Positions 25,401 to 37,953 of a stretch of 64,000 bases of DNA are shown piece by piece. This DNA comes from Diogma glabrata. Lineage: Eukaryota > Arthropoda > Insecta > Diptera > Cylindrotomidae. Below the pieces are notes generated by a model. It worked only from the letters and a program-made list of their open reading frames with translations. It had not been told where the DNA came from and made no database searches. The stretch covers positions 287,944,930 through 288,008,929 of the forward strand of contig OY856186.1 in NCBI GenBank assembly GCA_963693315.1, in the 5' to 3' direction. The first letter of the stretch is position 1. Every line of letters begins with the position of its first letter. The translations under genes were made by a program, and so were the position numbers.

Positions 25401-28400
25401 ATAAATGATTAGATTTTAGTTTGAATGTCATAATTATATTGTGGTCGTGCAAAAAGTATATACACATCGGGAGAGAGCATTTCATCTCCGTCAATGATAT
25501 GTAGCTCTCAGGCTTCGTCCTCGGGCTCCAAACACACCCTGCGAGATAACATGCACTTCTCTCCCTTGGTGTATAATCTCCTCCATCCCCTACTTCCACT
25601 TTACCCCATTTTATTGATTCCTTGAAAAAATACTACGAATACTACAATAGAATAGTCACTCTTTGTACTATAGTAGCAATCCTTCTCTAACGGAATTTGA
25701 TACTGGTTATCTTGTGAGTGCGCTCAATTTAGAAGCAGTGATTAAATTTATCCTGGTCAATAAAAGTGTCTTAAATGGTCGTGGTCGTCGGCCTCGAATG
25801 ATAATTTTTGGTTCACCACAATTTTAAAAATTGTGTGAAGTAATGTAATCTATCGAGAAAAAAATATCTTACATACCTTAAATTTTGTTTTTTCTTTTGT
25901 TTTGGACCATTTTTGGACCTCTATCTAAATAGCCAATAAAAATGTTGGTGTACGTCTGTGTGTGGGTGGGTGTGTGTGTGTGTGTGGTGGGTGACCTTTC
26001 TGCATATGATCTTGATGAAACTTTGGCAAATGGTTCACTTGAAAATGGTAGATCTGGATTAATTTCAAATTTGGACAAAATGTTGGGGGTCTCCCGAACA
26101 CCTCTAAGTTTAAATCTTAAATAACTTCTAATCGCGGCTTATGATCTAATGGAACTTACCAATACCAACTTCCAGTTTGTCACTTCCGGTTAAAAAGTTT
26201 TTTTTTTCAGGTGTTTATCCCTACTGTAGCCTACAATTGCCGATCGATAGTCATGAAACGTTGATAAAAGCTTTCTTAAAATGAGAAAGATTTTGTCAGC
26301 TCTAGGAGTACATTGGATAAGGGGTTGGGGGTCCACCTACAACAGGTGGTTTTTTCCACTATGTATTTTGTTTGTTGGGGGCATACAACATTCGCTCGTA
26401 AATTAATTGTGATGAAACTTTGGAAAAGGATTCAAATGATTGATTTTTGAGCGATAGTGAACAAAGTGGTGGGGGGGTCCCCCGAGCACCTATTTTCTGA
26501 AAGCTCAATAACATCTGTACCTGATAATCGAATTGGATGAAACTTGGTGCTTATGTACGGTTCACAACAGTTCTGCATCGTGCAACAGAAATAATGTTTG
26601 TTGGTTTGTTGGGATGCTACTGCTCACTTTAATATTTTTATAATTAGAACTACACGAAATCGATAACATTGGTTAGCTTTTAATTAAAGTATTTTATGGA
26701 TATTAGCTCATTATATATCCAGAACACTATGTTTCCAGAGCTGTGGTGAAGTCAGCCTATGCATCAGCGTCACAATATTTTTTTGTGAAATAAAAGCCAA
26801 TTTTACTTTCTAGACACATAATATATCTTTTACTATTTATGTATTAAAATTGAAGCTAAAATACATAATCATATCATACTATTAACATAAAACAGCACAA
26901 AATAATTTCCTAGCCAAATATTATACACAGCTCAGTCTTAAGCATTGATTATAGGTCTCATTGTTGACCTAAACGCACAAGTCTAAAATTTTTCCATTCG
27001 AACAATAATCTCCCAGTTTCAAAGTGGAAATTAATGATAAAAACTTTTACATAGTCAAATAAAAATTATTCGTTTGAATATGTACTTCTAACATGTTTCA
27101 CTTACCAACGCAGCATCAGCATCAAATCCTGTAATTGTACCATGCACCTTAGTTGCATGAACAATAGCAGCCCAAAGTTCATTCGGCTGTCTTGGTAAGT
27201 CATTTGTATATGTTGTCTCTCCACCAGCCTGTACAAAACCATCGACTCTAGGAATAGCCGAAGAAAGCGGATAGCGTTCCGGTTGTGTGTGATATGACTG
27301 TATTCCTGAAGACAGCCCCCTTTCTAAAAAGCTTCCTCCGCTTTGGTAGCACGACTGAACAGTATCATCTAAAATTATGCTCAAAACAAATTTATAAAAC
27401 AATGAAAGTGCTAAATTCTTTCTATATTCCACTGATGAATTTGAAAGTCTCAAGTCTGGGCTTATCTCTTTACTCAGTTTTTCTAAGCTAGTTTTCAAAA
27501 CAATATTTGAAAATAATTTTTTTCCGATCAAATATAATTCAGTTTCACTTGCTCGTGTAAATGTTGAACTTATTCCTCCGTAACCAATTCGAGCTGATTT
27601 TACAACTGAGCGATATTCATGCAACTCAAATAAAAATGCAGCGTTAACATATGCTGGTGAATTCTGTGCCCTTGGCATTATTTTAAAAGAACGATATACA
27701 TAAGTTTTTGGTGAGTATGGTGGAATTGTTATTTTGACAATAATTTTATTCTTCATATCAAGCTGAAGAAAATCAATCATTGAAATTTGAAATATTTCTT
27801 CACCAATTCCACAAATTGTCAATCTTGCGTCTAGAACATCTAGAATTAAATACAAATCAGATTGAAATTCTGGATGTTGATTTTTTATCATCAAATTGCC
27901 GGCAATTGTTCCAATATTCCTTGTAGCAATATTTGCAATTAGTTTTAAATGTTTGTTGACCTCATTTAGGTATTCATAATCCTTGTGTTTGGTGCCGATT
28001 TCATTAAATATATCAATAGTTTCAGTTAGTGTCATATTTCCACCAATTTCGATTTCAATGCCAGTCTGATAAGTTCGTAGTTCTTTCACATCAACAACAT
28101 CAATCAAAACTTCTATGTTAGGCTTGCGACGATAAACTCCATGTGCTGTATTTCCCGATACCAGCATATATGTTCGATTGCCAATTTTGGAGAAAATTTC
28201 GAATATTTCTTTTAGTTCGTAAACTTTATGCCATTCTCGGTTCGCATGAAAGAAAAGTGATTTTTTTAAATTAAGATCCGGTATTAAAAATTTTGATTTA
28301 CATTGTTCTCGGCATCTTGGTCCAGTTCTTTTACATGATTTTAAATCTTCGATATCTTTACAGAAATCGAATAGTTTAGGATCTGCATCAACAGCTAGGG

Positions 28401-28899
28401 ATTTAAATGCATCTAAAATTGGTCGATAACCGGTACATCGACATAAATTTCCATCAAACGAATTTTCAACATCTTCCATAGTTTGCTTTCCATTTTTGGA
28501 TTGCATTAAGCTATACATATTCATGACCATTCCCGGTGAACAATACCCACATTGAATACCATTGCCTAAAACTAATCTTGTTTGTGTTTGATCATATTTC
28601 TCTTTATCACCGACTCCTTCGACAGTTTTTATATTTAAACCATCGCACGAGAATATTGACATCATACACTAGAACAAACAACATTTTGTTTATATAAATT
28701 TTTTTAACTGAGAATCAAATACTTACAGAGTTAACAGCATATGATTTTATGTGTTTTGTCACTGGATGGGTACCAGTTATGTTTACTGTGCAAGCGCCAC
28801 AACCGCCTTCAAGACACATAAATTTGGTTCCTTTAAGTTGTATATAATCTCGAATATAAGTGTTTAACGTTGTGTCAAAAGGAACAGTTGAACTATTCA
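22429..28899 (-). CDS. AOX: Aldehyde oxidase, exons 2-6
   Basis: Molybdo-flavoenzyme oxidising aldehydes to acids; in insects cytosolic and used in odorant, pheromone and xenobiotic turnover. Exons: 28899-28727, 28668-27106, 24544-23521, 23464-23136, 23082-22429. Domains in order: 2Fe-2S (CLEGGCGAC, fourth Cys at the start of exon 3); second cluster (IQCGYCSPGM, LCRCTGYRP); FAD domain (SGNTAHGVYRR, NIGTIAGNL, SFKIMPRAQNSPAYVNAAF); molybdopterin domains (GGGFGGKQSR, YVRGPG, HGGIEMGQGV, catalytic Glu in VVGEPPTCLS). The FAD-domain stretch SFKIMPRAQNSPAYVNA favours oxidase over xanthine dehydrogenase. With exon 1 at 53776-53734 the CDS is 3786 nt, 1261 residues, normal length. No stops or frameshifts. 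The stop codon is at 22431-22429. Physiological substrate unknown. Confidence 0.93.
23465..23520 (-). other. GC-AG intron of the aldehyde oxidase gene
   Basis: Between exons 4 and 5 no GT donor keeps the frame. A donor reading CAG|GCAAGT, the classic GC-AG consensus, does: exon 4 then ends one base into a codon and exon 5 begins AC, giving Asp followed by YYQRN as expected for the family. The acceptor is TTAG. The intron is 56 nt. Confidence 0.75.
24545..27105 (-). repeat. Aldehyde oxidase intron 3 with dispersed repeats
   Basis: Intron of 2561 nt. It holds a GC-richer repeat piece at about 25460-25610, a (GT)n-rich tract at about 25955-25995, and two related stretches at about 26000-26120 and 26390-26520. 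These last share GATGAAACTTTGGAAAA-like text and GGGGGTCYCCCGAGCACCT-like text. No host exon was recognised in it. Confidence 0.55.
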
Positions 28900-30180
28900 C
28901 TAAAAATAAAAATGTAAGGCAATTTATTATCAGAACCAGAATATTTTCGGAGGTGCTGTTGTGTTCACTACCCTGATATACCGAAAATCTACGTCCAGGT
29001 CCATGCTACCTGTCTAACAATTACAAGACTAGTTGCAATAGCGGTGAGAATTCAGCACAAATACTGGATTTACTTGCTGAAATTCCTTATTCCACAAGCG
29101 TTATATTAAAACAACAGCGATTATTGAACTACTTTCGTAGGCTCAATCAACAATATTGTTGGTTCAATGAACAATTTACTAATATAACGAATGCTTTCGT
29201 GTTCATTAAGTCATACTCAAAAAAGCAAAATAATTTTGAATTTGAAGGACACTATTTGTAGTTTTATCAAAAAATTTTGTGCGTTGTATATTTATTAAAG
29301 TTTTCTTTATTTTTTTGAGTGCAAAGTAAAGTATGTAGCTTAAAATCTCGGTTTATTAATACAATGAAGATATGAACAGTTTATTGGATTACATTAGTTT
29401 TTGTCAGTGCATGTGGTAGTTTGGAGGGACCATCTTTCTTGAATAAAATTGCTTTTTGTATATAGCGTATAAAGATTAATTTAATAACCCATAGATGTAA
29501 ATATATCATCAGAAGTGAATAATTCTCAAAACAAACGGAGTGGTGACGTAGTGGTTCCTAGTTCTCGTAAAACTTAGTTTGTTAATGTCTCTGTACTGCA
29601 AAACTCTAGCCTCAAATTATATCAGACTTACAACAATGATCTTGAAAATTGTACTAAAATTATGATTTAAATACTCTTGATATAGTGGCATTACAAGCGC
29701 TAACATGGCAGGGAGTGAAAAACTTGTGTACCAAAAGTCCAGTTACAACAACATAATGTAATATATTGAAGTATGTGTATCGTTGAGTTGAATAAAAATA
29801 ATGCACATTAAAAATCGAATCAAAACACTGCAATGATTTGAACCGACCTTACCGATTTCCTTGAAACTAAGGTAATTGTTAAAATAATAAAAATAATAAA
29901 ATCTTGCTTTTATTTTTTTTCCAAGTTTTGACATAGAGTAGTTCGAAATTTGTTAAGAATATTTTGCTCGAACCTGCTTACCGATTTGAATAAAAAAAAT
30001 ATGGAGGGGCTGAAATCTCACAGCTCTGAGATATCAAGACTTCGGTCTGGGTTAAGGATTTTGATATAGTTTTCGGCAAAAAACTTTTATGAGGACATGG
30101 TTTTTAGTTTTGGGCAGCGCTGTATATCAAACATAACTCTTTGTTAAAGTACAAGTATTTTTTATCTCTGTTTAAAAATT
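28900..30180 (-). other. Start of the large first intron, no gene seen
   Basis: AT-rich, non-repetitive by eye. No second candidate for an aldehyde oxidase first exon (a short FTVNG-type peptide with a phase-1 donor) was found here. Confidence 0.4.
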
Positions 30181-30224
30181 TATTACAAAACTAACACGAA
30201 ACATCAATACGTTGCCGGAAAATT

Positions 30225-30790
30225 ATAATCAAAATTCCAAAAATATTGTTAAATTAAATAAAATCAAACTTTTTCAAAATTCCAAAAATATTCCAAAAAT
30301 TAGAATGAAATCAAATATTTAAATTTTTTCTAAATTCTGATAATATTTCAAAAATTCTTAAAAATTTAAACTTTTCCAAAATTCTAAAAATATTGCAAAA
30401 ATTATTACAAATTCAAAAATTAAAACTTTTTTCAAAATTCCAAAAATTGTAATAAAATCAAAAATTTAAAATTTTTCAAAATTCTAAAAATATTCCAAAA
30501 ATTCTTACAAAATCAAAAAATGAAACTTTTTTCAAAATTTTAAATATACATATATAAAATTCAAAAATTCTATTTTTTTCAAAATTCTAAAAATATTGCA
30601 TGAATTATAACAAAATCAAAAATTGAAACTTTTTTCAAAATTCCAAAAATATTCCAAAAATTAGAATGAAATCAAATATTTAAACTTTTTCTAAATTCCA
30701 ATAATAATCCAAAAATCCTTAAAAATACAAACTTTTTCGAAATTCCAAAAATGTTTCAACAACTATTACAAATTCAAAAATTTCCATGTC
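30225..30790. repeat. AT-rich tandem repeat, ~58-bp period
   Basis: Imperfect repeats of a unit containing CTTTTTCAAAATTCCAAAAA, ATTCCAAAAATT and ATGAAATCAAATATTTAAA. At least eight diverged copies are visible. Non-coding. Confidence 0.7.
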
Positions 30791-30799
30791 CAATTTCAT

Positions 30800-31480
30800 T
30801 TTCAATTACATTTACGTCATAAAAACAGCTACATTTTTTTCCCCAAAAAATTGGCTAAAAAAATAAATGAAATCATTTTTTGACATACTTGACATTATTT
30901 TTTTGACAAACTTATAATGCCGTAATTCTCTATAATAATAATCAAATTTCATGTCATACAAACTATTAATTTTATTTCCTTCTAAAAAAATTGGGCAAAA
31001 AATAAATAAAAACCTTTCTTTTGACACACTTGACAACATTTTTTTGACAAACTTATAATGCCATAATTCTCAATAATAATAATAAAATTTCATTTCAAAC
31101 AAACAATTTTATTTTTTTCCAAAAATTGGGTAAAAAAATAAATAAAAATCTTTCTTTTGATACACTTGACAACATTTTCAACATTTTCAATAATAATAAT
31201 AAAATTTCATTTCAAACAAACAATTAATTTTATTTTTTTTCCAAAAAATTATGTAAAAAAATAAACAAAAATCTTTCTTTTGACACACTTGACAACATTT
31301 TTTTGACAAACTTATAATGCCATAATTCTCAATAGTAATAATAAAATTTCATTTCAAACAAACAATTAATTTTATTATTTTTCCAAAAAATTAGGTAAAA
31401 AAATAAATAAAAATCTTTCTTTTGACACACTTGACAACATTTTTTTGACAAACTTCTAATGCAATAATCTAGTTTTTGAT
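30800..31480. repeat. ~143-bp minisatellite
   Basis: The landmark GACACACTTGACAACATTTT occurs near 30880, 31023, 31158, 31280 and 31423. Each is followed by TTTGACAAACTTATAATGCC and a CAAACAATTAATTTTATTTT-like tract. It gives five imperfect units. It belongs to the repeat family also present at 10505-12330 (reverse orientation). Confidence 0.75.
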
Positions 31481-31717
31481 CTCACATACCAATCCCTACC
31501 ATCAAGATTTCTCCAAATTTAATGTTCCTACTCGTAATTAAAATGAACGTTTTTTAAGCCAAAAATATGAAAATTTGCTGTTTTTGACACACTTAATGAT
31601 TTTTTGACACACTTCCGGTAAAGTTATCGAACACAGCGTCATTTGAGTATACCTATCTTTAGAAAAAAAATTTTTGAAATCCCTCCAGCGGTTTTCCCTG
31701 CAGCGTAGGTAATGACG

Positions 31718-31742
31718 GCCGGCCGGCCGGCCGGCCGGCCTA
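31718..31742. repeat. (GGCC)n microsatellite
   Basis: About six GGCC units in an otherwise very AT-rich region, next to TACAGACAGACATACATTTTT. A shorter version, CTGCCGGCC, is present in the related copy near 10570. Confidence 0.8.
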
Positions 31743-31909
31743 CAGACAGACATACATTTTTTTTGCTTTTTTAGAATCAGTAGGTCCTAAAACGTCGAGA
31801 AATGCCAAAAAAGTGGGGGTAAGAATTTCACTTTGAGCTCATGAATGTAATACTTAGGTCTTTCAGACCGAAGTAATTTGCTTGAAAGGTACTAAGGCTT
31901 TATAAATTA

Positions 31910-32700
31910 CACTGTAAATTTTTTGCTTTATTTGTATTTTAATTTAACTCAATGAAATTCTCTAAAATGTAATGACATCATTCAATTTGACCAATCACAT
32001 TTGATTTATACTAATAACAAATAGTTATACGTCTGGACTACTGGGGTATTAAAAATTATGAAATATTTTTTGAAATAATTAACTAATATCGCAGTAGGCC
32101 AACGTATAATTCATAAAAAATGTATAAAGAAATGAAAAATGGCAAAAAATTTTCTAAACGAGTTCCCCTCGATCGTTGATAAATTCTCATAATTTTTTGG
32201 AAAATTCCTCAAGCAAGTGGTATTGACAATAGCCCTCGGCATACGGCCTCGTTCGTGCTTTTATCAATATACTTGCTTTCGAAATTTTTGGCAAAAGATT
32301 ATTCCGAATTATCACCGCCCTTGGGAAATTACAACTGATAATTTTTTGTTTAATTTGTATTTTAATTAACCCAATGAAATTCTCTAAAATGTAATGACAT
32401 CATTTAATTTGACCAATCACTTTTTATTTATACTAATAACAAATAATTATACGTCTGGCCTACTGCGATATCAATTAATTATCAAATAATTATGAAATAA
32501 TTAACTGATATCGCAGTAGGCCGAATGTATAATTCATAAGAAATATATATAAAGAAATGAAAAATGGCCCAAAATTTTCTAAACGAATTCTCGTTCGGTG
32601 ATTAACTCTCATAATTTTTTGGAAAATTCCTCAAGCTAGTGGTATTGATAATATACTTGCTTGCGAAATTTTTGGCAGAAAATTATTTTGGTATTTTAAA
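31910..32700. repeat. Direct duplication, ~430-bp unit
   Basis: Two copies (about 31910-32325 and 32341-32700) share AATGAAATTCTCTAAAATG, ACTAATATCGCAGTAGGCC-like text and AATTTTTTGGAAAATTCCTC in the same order. The first contains an extra GC-rich insert (CCCTCGGCATACGGCCTCG). Non-coding. Confidence 0.75.
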
Positions 32701-33669
32701 TATTTATTATATTTTACCATAACATACAAAGCTTACAGACAATAGTTCTTTTTAACTTTTGAGAAAATGGCATTAGAATATATTACTAATTTGACATTTT
32801 TTGTACTTTGTGCCATTTACTAAAAACAAATTAATCAATTCTATTGAACCTTTTTTTGTTTAAAAAGAATTTTATAATGGTCTAAGATCCGAGTATACAA
32901 CGACCTTCACCGAACTGGTTAATGGATAAAAAGCATTTTATATTAAATTAAATATGTTAATAAATATATTGCAAGTGGGTTGTCTAAAAAATTTCAGTCC
33001 AGAATATGATTAATTAAAAATTTAAAAATTAATTTTTTTTAAACATTTCACCGTTTCGGTTAATGGATAAACTTTATGTCAAAATAAAGATTATTTTGTT
33101 ACGAACACGGTGATATAGGATTGTCTGCAAAAAATCAGTCCTGAATTCCGGTTGTCGAGTTTTAAAAAGTGAAATATTGCTGCGAGTGAATACGTAGGAC
33201 AGAGAGGTCCCAGCGAACCATTCCATACGATAGAAGAGGACACAGCATTGCAGCTGCGTGTAGCTCATTCATTGAATAAAAGAGAGTACGCATGCTTTTT
33301 GTCTGTGAAAATGAAAGGAATGCGATAGATTCGTAGGATTCACATAATTGAAAAAACGTGCTGTACTACTTATTGTTGTTATTTATTAATACTATATTGC
33401 GATAAAAAATGGCTAAAAAGATTGATTGATTGATTTGGTTTTTTTGGATGTTGAGCTAACCAATGCGTGACTCGAATTTGTTGGTTATCATATACCACGT
33501 GTTATAAAAAAGTGATTGCTTTAAATAAAAAATATAATGAAGTCATTTGATAAGTTTGAATAAGCTGAGAATACTGTAAGTATTTAAACTTTTTAATTTA
33601 AAAACTTCTGTATTTATATTTTATTACAATAAAATTATTGTTTATAACACAACGTCCTTAATATAAATA

Positions 33670-34066
33670 ATTTTTTTCGGCAAACGGCTGTAAAGTTTAA
33701 CTTTACTGCACTGAGGAGTAGCCAAAGTTTTACTTTTTAGCAGGCGGCTGAAAAAGTAACGCCATTTTTATTTTATCTGCCGGCGGCTGTAAAGTAAATT
33801 TCATATTTTTACGGCGGCTGTAAAGTAATTTTCATATATTTGCGGCGGCAGTAAAGTAATTTTCATATTTTTACGGCGGCAGTAAAGTAAAATAACATGA
33901 TATTATTAATTTGTTCAAAACAGAATAGATTTCAGTTCATTTTAATGAATTAAAATCAATAAAAATTAATTTCAGAAAATTTATTACCTAAAACATATTT
34001 GTAAAAAATTTGATGCATTAATTTCATATTTTTAAACAAATTTAAACGTTTGCCGAAAAAATAGTG
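33670..34066. mobile_element. MITE with TTCGGCAAACG ends and a 33-bp tandem repeat
   Basis: Inverted ends TTTTTCGGCAAACG and CGTTTGCCGAAAAA. The interior has about five imperfect repeats of CGGCGGCAGTAAAGTAATTT with TCATATTTTTA between, then AATCAATAAAAATTAATTTC. Related copies lie at about 49675-50065 and from 57055 (cut by the TA array). Confidence 0.75.
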
Positions 34067-34195
34067 TATTGAATTCGGAGCTAAGAACTTTTTGTGTTTC
34101 GTCTATAATTGTCGCCAAACTATAGACTCAACACTATAGACTCAACACAAAAAGTACAACTTTAGCTCCTAATTCAATAATATACATTATATTTT
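34067..34195. repeat. Hairpin repeat module
   Basis: Arms with GAATTCGGAGCTAAG and CTTTAGCTCCTAATTC and inner ACTTTTTGTGT/ACACAAAAAGT. A shorter relative lies at about 50065-50165, also directly after a TTCGGCAAACG MITE. Confidence 0.65.
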
Positions 34196-35160
34196 ATGAT
34201 TTTTGAATTTTTGCTTTGTTTGTTTTTATTTAGTCTGCTAATAGAAAAATTCAAATTTGCAAGATAAGTATTAAATATGTATCACTATTACATTTTTATT
34301 TACAAAACATGTATGTATATATACGTAAAATAGACACATAAATAATTATTATATTAAAAAAATATTTAAAAAGCAATTTTCCATTTTAATATTAAACTAC
34401 TATAAAATGATGCGCAGCATTCGAGCATATCGCTATCCGTTTCATTTTCACAAACAAAAGCTTTCTTTCAATGAATGAGCTACACGCAGCTGCAATGCTG
34501 TGTCCTCTTCTATCGTATGGAATGGTTCGCTGGGACCTCTCTGTCCCACGTATTCACTCGCAGCAATATTTAACTTTTTAAAACTCGACAACCGGAATTC
34601 AGGACTGATTTTTTGCAGACAACCCTATATCACCGTGTTCGTAACAAAATAATCTTTATTTTGACATAAAGTTTATCCATTAACCGAAACGGTGAAATGT
34701 TTAAAAAAAATTAATTTTTAAATTTTTAATTAATCATATTCTGGACTGAAATTTTTTAGACAACCCACTTGCAATATATTTATTAACATATTTTTTATTC
34801 GCCTACATATTAAAGTGTTACTTTATTACTGTGATTTGCGGTGTTAAAGCTTCACTTTTCAACTATTTATTTTGTTGTCATAGCTACGTCCAAAAAAGTA
34901 AAAAGCATTTGTATTTGTTTAAATTCTATGAATAATAAAATTTTTTATCAAAGCAACCCTCAAGTTCAAAATTTCATTATCCAATTAAAATAGTTATTAT
35001 CATTTGTTGTCATAGCTACACAATAATTTGGAAAAAATAATAAATATTTTGTCAAAGGTTACTTGTTCCACATATTTTTATTTTAAAATTTATGAAAATG
35101 TATAATTTTAATTTAGAATAAACAACTTTTCTTAAAATATTTTGCTTGCGGCGAATAAAA

Positions 35161-35297
35161 AATAGTATATGATGCACGGACGTAAGCTATTTTGGACTTA
35201 ATGTGGGTGCAAATCTCGACTAGCGCCTCGATTTGCAAACTCCACATCCGTCCAAAATCTTTAGCTTTACGTCCTAGCATCATAATGTACTATTTTA
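35161..35297. repeat. Hairpin repeat module
   Basis: Same family as 15986-16097: outer AATAGTATATGATGCACGGA and the complement of AATAGTACATTATGATGC, with a centre carrying GCAAATCTCGACTAGCGCC. Flanked on the left by the palindromic repeat family copy (34800-35160). Confidence 0.7.
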
Positions 35298-36077
35298 GTA
35301 TTAGCTCCGAAAAATGATTACTTTTAGAACTGTTTAGAGTCCGCAAAATTGTATTTTAGCGGCCTAGTACTTAAAGTCGTTCTGACAACACTTTAGCGGA
35401 TTCAAAATTTGTTTTCATTTTATATTATAATTATTTTCAAATTATAATCACAATTGCTTTGATAAGTTTTGTTCAAAAATCAAATTTTTAGGTACGCAAG
35501 AATACAAACTAAGCAATTAATTAGAAAAAAAATCCTAAGAGCTAATACAAAAAAACGTTGTAAGCAACACGTACGCAAATGGCTTTAGCAGACTCATCTT
35601 CATATTACAGACTCGGCTAGCGCCTCGTCCGGAAACATTACGATTCGTCCGCTAAAACCATATTTTGCGTACTTGTTACATAAACTACTATTATGTAACA
35701 AGTACGCAAAATATGGTTTTAGCGGACGAATCGTAATGTTTCCGGACGAGGCGCTAGCCGAGTCTGTAATATAAAGATGAGTCTGCTAAAGCCATTTGCG
35801 TACGTGTTGCTTACAACGTTTTTTAGTATTAGCTCTTAGGATTTTTTTCTAATTAATTGCTTAATTTGTATTCTTGCGTAGCTAAAAACTTGATTTTTGA
35901 ACAAAACTTATCAAAGCAATTGTGATTATAATTTGAAAAAAATTATAATATAAAGTGAAAACAAATTTTGAATCCGCTAAAGTGTTGTCGTAACGACTTT
36001 AAGTACTAGGCCGCTAAAATACAAATTTGCGGACTCTAAACAATTCTAAAAGTAATCATTTTTCGGAGCTAATACTA
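35298..36077. repeat. 780-bp near-perfect palindrome
   Basis: Arms of about 390 bp meet near 35688 (TTGTTACATAA, spacer, TTATGTAACAA). Matching landmarks are AGTATTAGCTCCGAAAAATG at the left end with its complement at the right end, and CGGCTAGCGCCTCGTCCGG with its complement beside the centre. Only scattered mismatches and small indels separate the arms. No coding sequence. Such palindromes arise by foldback transposition or inverted duplication, and can be assembly artefacts. Confidence 0.8.
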
Positions 36078-36399
36078 AAAGCTACTATAATGTAATATAA
36101 AATACTTTTGATCCATTAACCAGTTCGGTGAAGGTCGTTGTATACTCGGATCCTATACTATTAGGCTTCATAAAAAAAATTACACAGAAAATAGGTTTTA
36201 CTTATTTTACATAAAATTTTTCAGTTTTAATTTCTCGAAAATTTAATTTTTAAAGTTGGCTAACCCTAAAACTCCCTTTTTTCTTGTGTTTTTTCTTTTG
36301 TTTTCTAAAGATTTAGTCTTTTACCCAAAACATACTAAAATAACAGACAGGCGTTTTGTTTTGTTGACAATACAAATCAATATTTACTAAAAAGAAATA

Positions 36400-37440
36400 T
36401 GCCAATATTTACTAAAAAGAAATATGCGGGCAATTCTGTCTGATATCTCAGAAACTACTTGAACTATTGAGCCCAAATGTGGTACATATGCATCTTAAGC
36501 CAATATAAGCTATAGCATTGGGGTCAATTGAGACCAGTGCTGCTTCTCGAGATTCTCATTCTCGGTGTCCGTCCGAATTTCTACATAATCGATTTGCTCA
36601 CAAACAATAAGTGCTATCAAGATGAAATTTTCTAGAGTTTCTAAATGTGTTTTCCCATGCCTACTGTTAACAAAAAAATTTCATTTATTCGTTTTCATCT
36701 ACATTTTATGAACATAGATAAGGAGATAGTAAAACAAAAGTTTTTTTAAGGAATCGAGTTTGGCTTAGAAAAATCGAAAAAGATCAAAGTATTCAAAAAT
36801 AAATTTCAATGATTTTTCGACTGCTTAGTTTTTTAGATATTGCCAAAAACGAGCATTTTTTGCCCCCCTTAGTCCCCCCCTTAGCCTTCCCCCCCTTATC
36901 TTCGAACATTACACAAGAAAAAAATTTGAAAAAATTCATGGTTGTGGGCAATGTTGTAAGGATTGAACGAAAACTATAGCGGTCAGCTCGTCATTTCAAA
37001 TGTTATTTTGAGAGAGTTGAGAGTGGAAATTTTGAAAAAATATTATTTTTGACCTTGTCGAATGGGGTGTCATATGAAAGGTAAATTTGTTTCTAATCTA
37101 AACCAATTTTTTTGTAATTTTCAAAAGCGCTGTTTTTGAGTTATGTTCATAAATGTGAAACAAATTTCCGGCACCCCCCCCCCCCTTAACTTCAAACATT
37201 ACAAAAGAAAAAATAATTTGAAAAAATTCATGAGTATGGGCAATGTCGTAAAGATTGCATGAAAACGTTGAATGAAAACGTTCGACTCATCATTTCAAAT
37301 GTAATTTTGAGGGGGTTGCGAGTGGAAATTTTGAAAAAAAATTATTTTTGACAATGTCGAGTGGGTGTCATATGAAAGGTGAATTTTTTTCTAGTCCAAA
37401 ACAATTTTTTGTAATTTTCGAAAACACCGTTTTTGATTCA
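36400..37440. repeat. Dispersed repeat with two ~290-bp direct copies
   Basis: Two copies (about 36880-37140 and 37170-37430) share a C-run, TTTGAAAAAATTCATG, GGGCAATGTYGTAARGATTG-like text and GTGTCATATGAAAGGT. The left flank has TATCTCAGAAACTACTTGAAC, related to text near 39455. Non-coding. Confidence 0.6.
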
Positions 37441-37953
37441 TTTGATTAAAATTTTAAAATTGTGTTTTTGTGAAGGAGTATTCACGTAGAATAATCGTAG
37501 AAGAGGATAAATTTTGCTACGTTGTAGCAAATGTGTATTATAGTAAAATATTGAGTCAAACGAAATATAGAAATGAGCAACCATGATCAGATTAGATGAA
37601 ACAAGTTTAACAAGTCAAATGAACTCGACTTCGGGCAAAAGGCGTTAGGTTGAAAAATTATGCGATAACATAGCTGTGTAATGGTCAACCCTGTTTCAGT
37701 TATTATAAAGATTGTAAATGTAATTGAAATTTATTACCTAATTTTACCTATAAATTGAATGGAATATTGAATAAAGAGTCAGTATTAATTGGAATATCAA
37801 GTTTATTTAATCCTACCGAGATTTATACTAACACCTGTTTACTATTCGATAGATTTAATATGGTTGCATTTCAAATGTCCTCTGTTGATCACTAATTACA
37901 AACATTTTTGAAATTGTTGAACTCGGTCAGAAAATTGGTTGAAGTCCAAAATT

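Larger units (their letters stand above)
32886..36152. mobile_element. Foldback element with ~450-bp inverted arms and nested insertions
   Basis: The left arm is 32886-33333. The right arm is split: 34422-34799 and 36107-36152. Outer ends are GATCCGAGTATACAACGACC and its complement; inner matching text includes CATTTCACCGTTTCGGTTAA and CCATACGATAGAAGAGGACA. The right arm is interrupted between about 34796 and 36090 by other repeats (a palindromic family copy, a hairpin module and a 780-bp palindrome), and the centre holds a MITE at 33670-34066. No transposase is visible. Lies in the first intron of the oxidase gene. Confidence 0.8.

Noticed and set aside
25942..26124. Short ORFs over the GT-rich tract in oxidase intron 3
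   Set aside because: Low-complexity translations within an intron; no homology recognised.
22429..28899. Xanthine dehydrogenase instead of aldehyde oxidase
   Set aside because: The FAD-domain sequence (KIMPRAQNSPAYVNA) and overall motif set fit insect aldehyde oxidases better; a full alignment would settle it.
29540..29625. Possible tRNA-like A box (GTGGTGACGTAGTGG)
   Set aside because: No B box or cloverleaf follows at the right distance.
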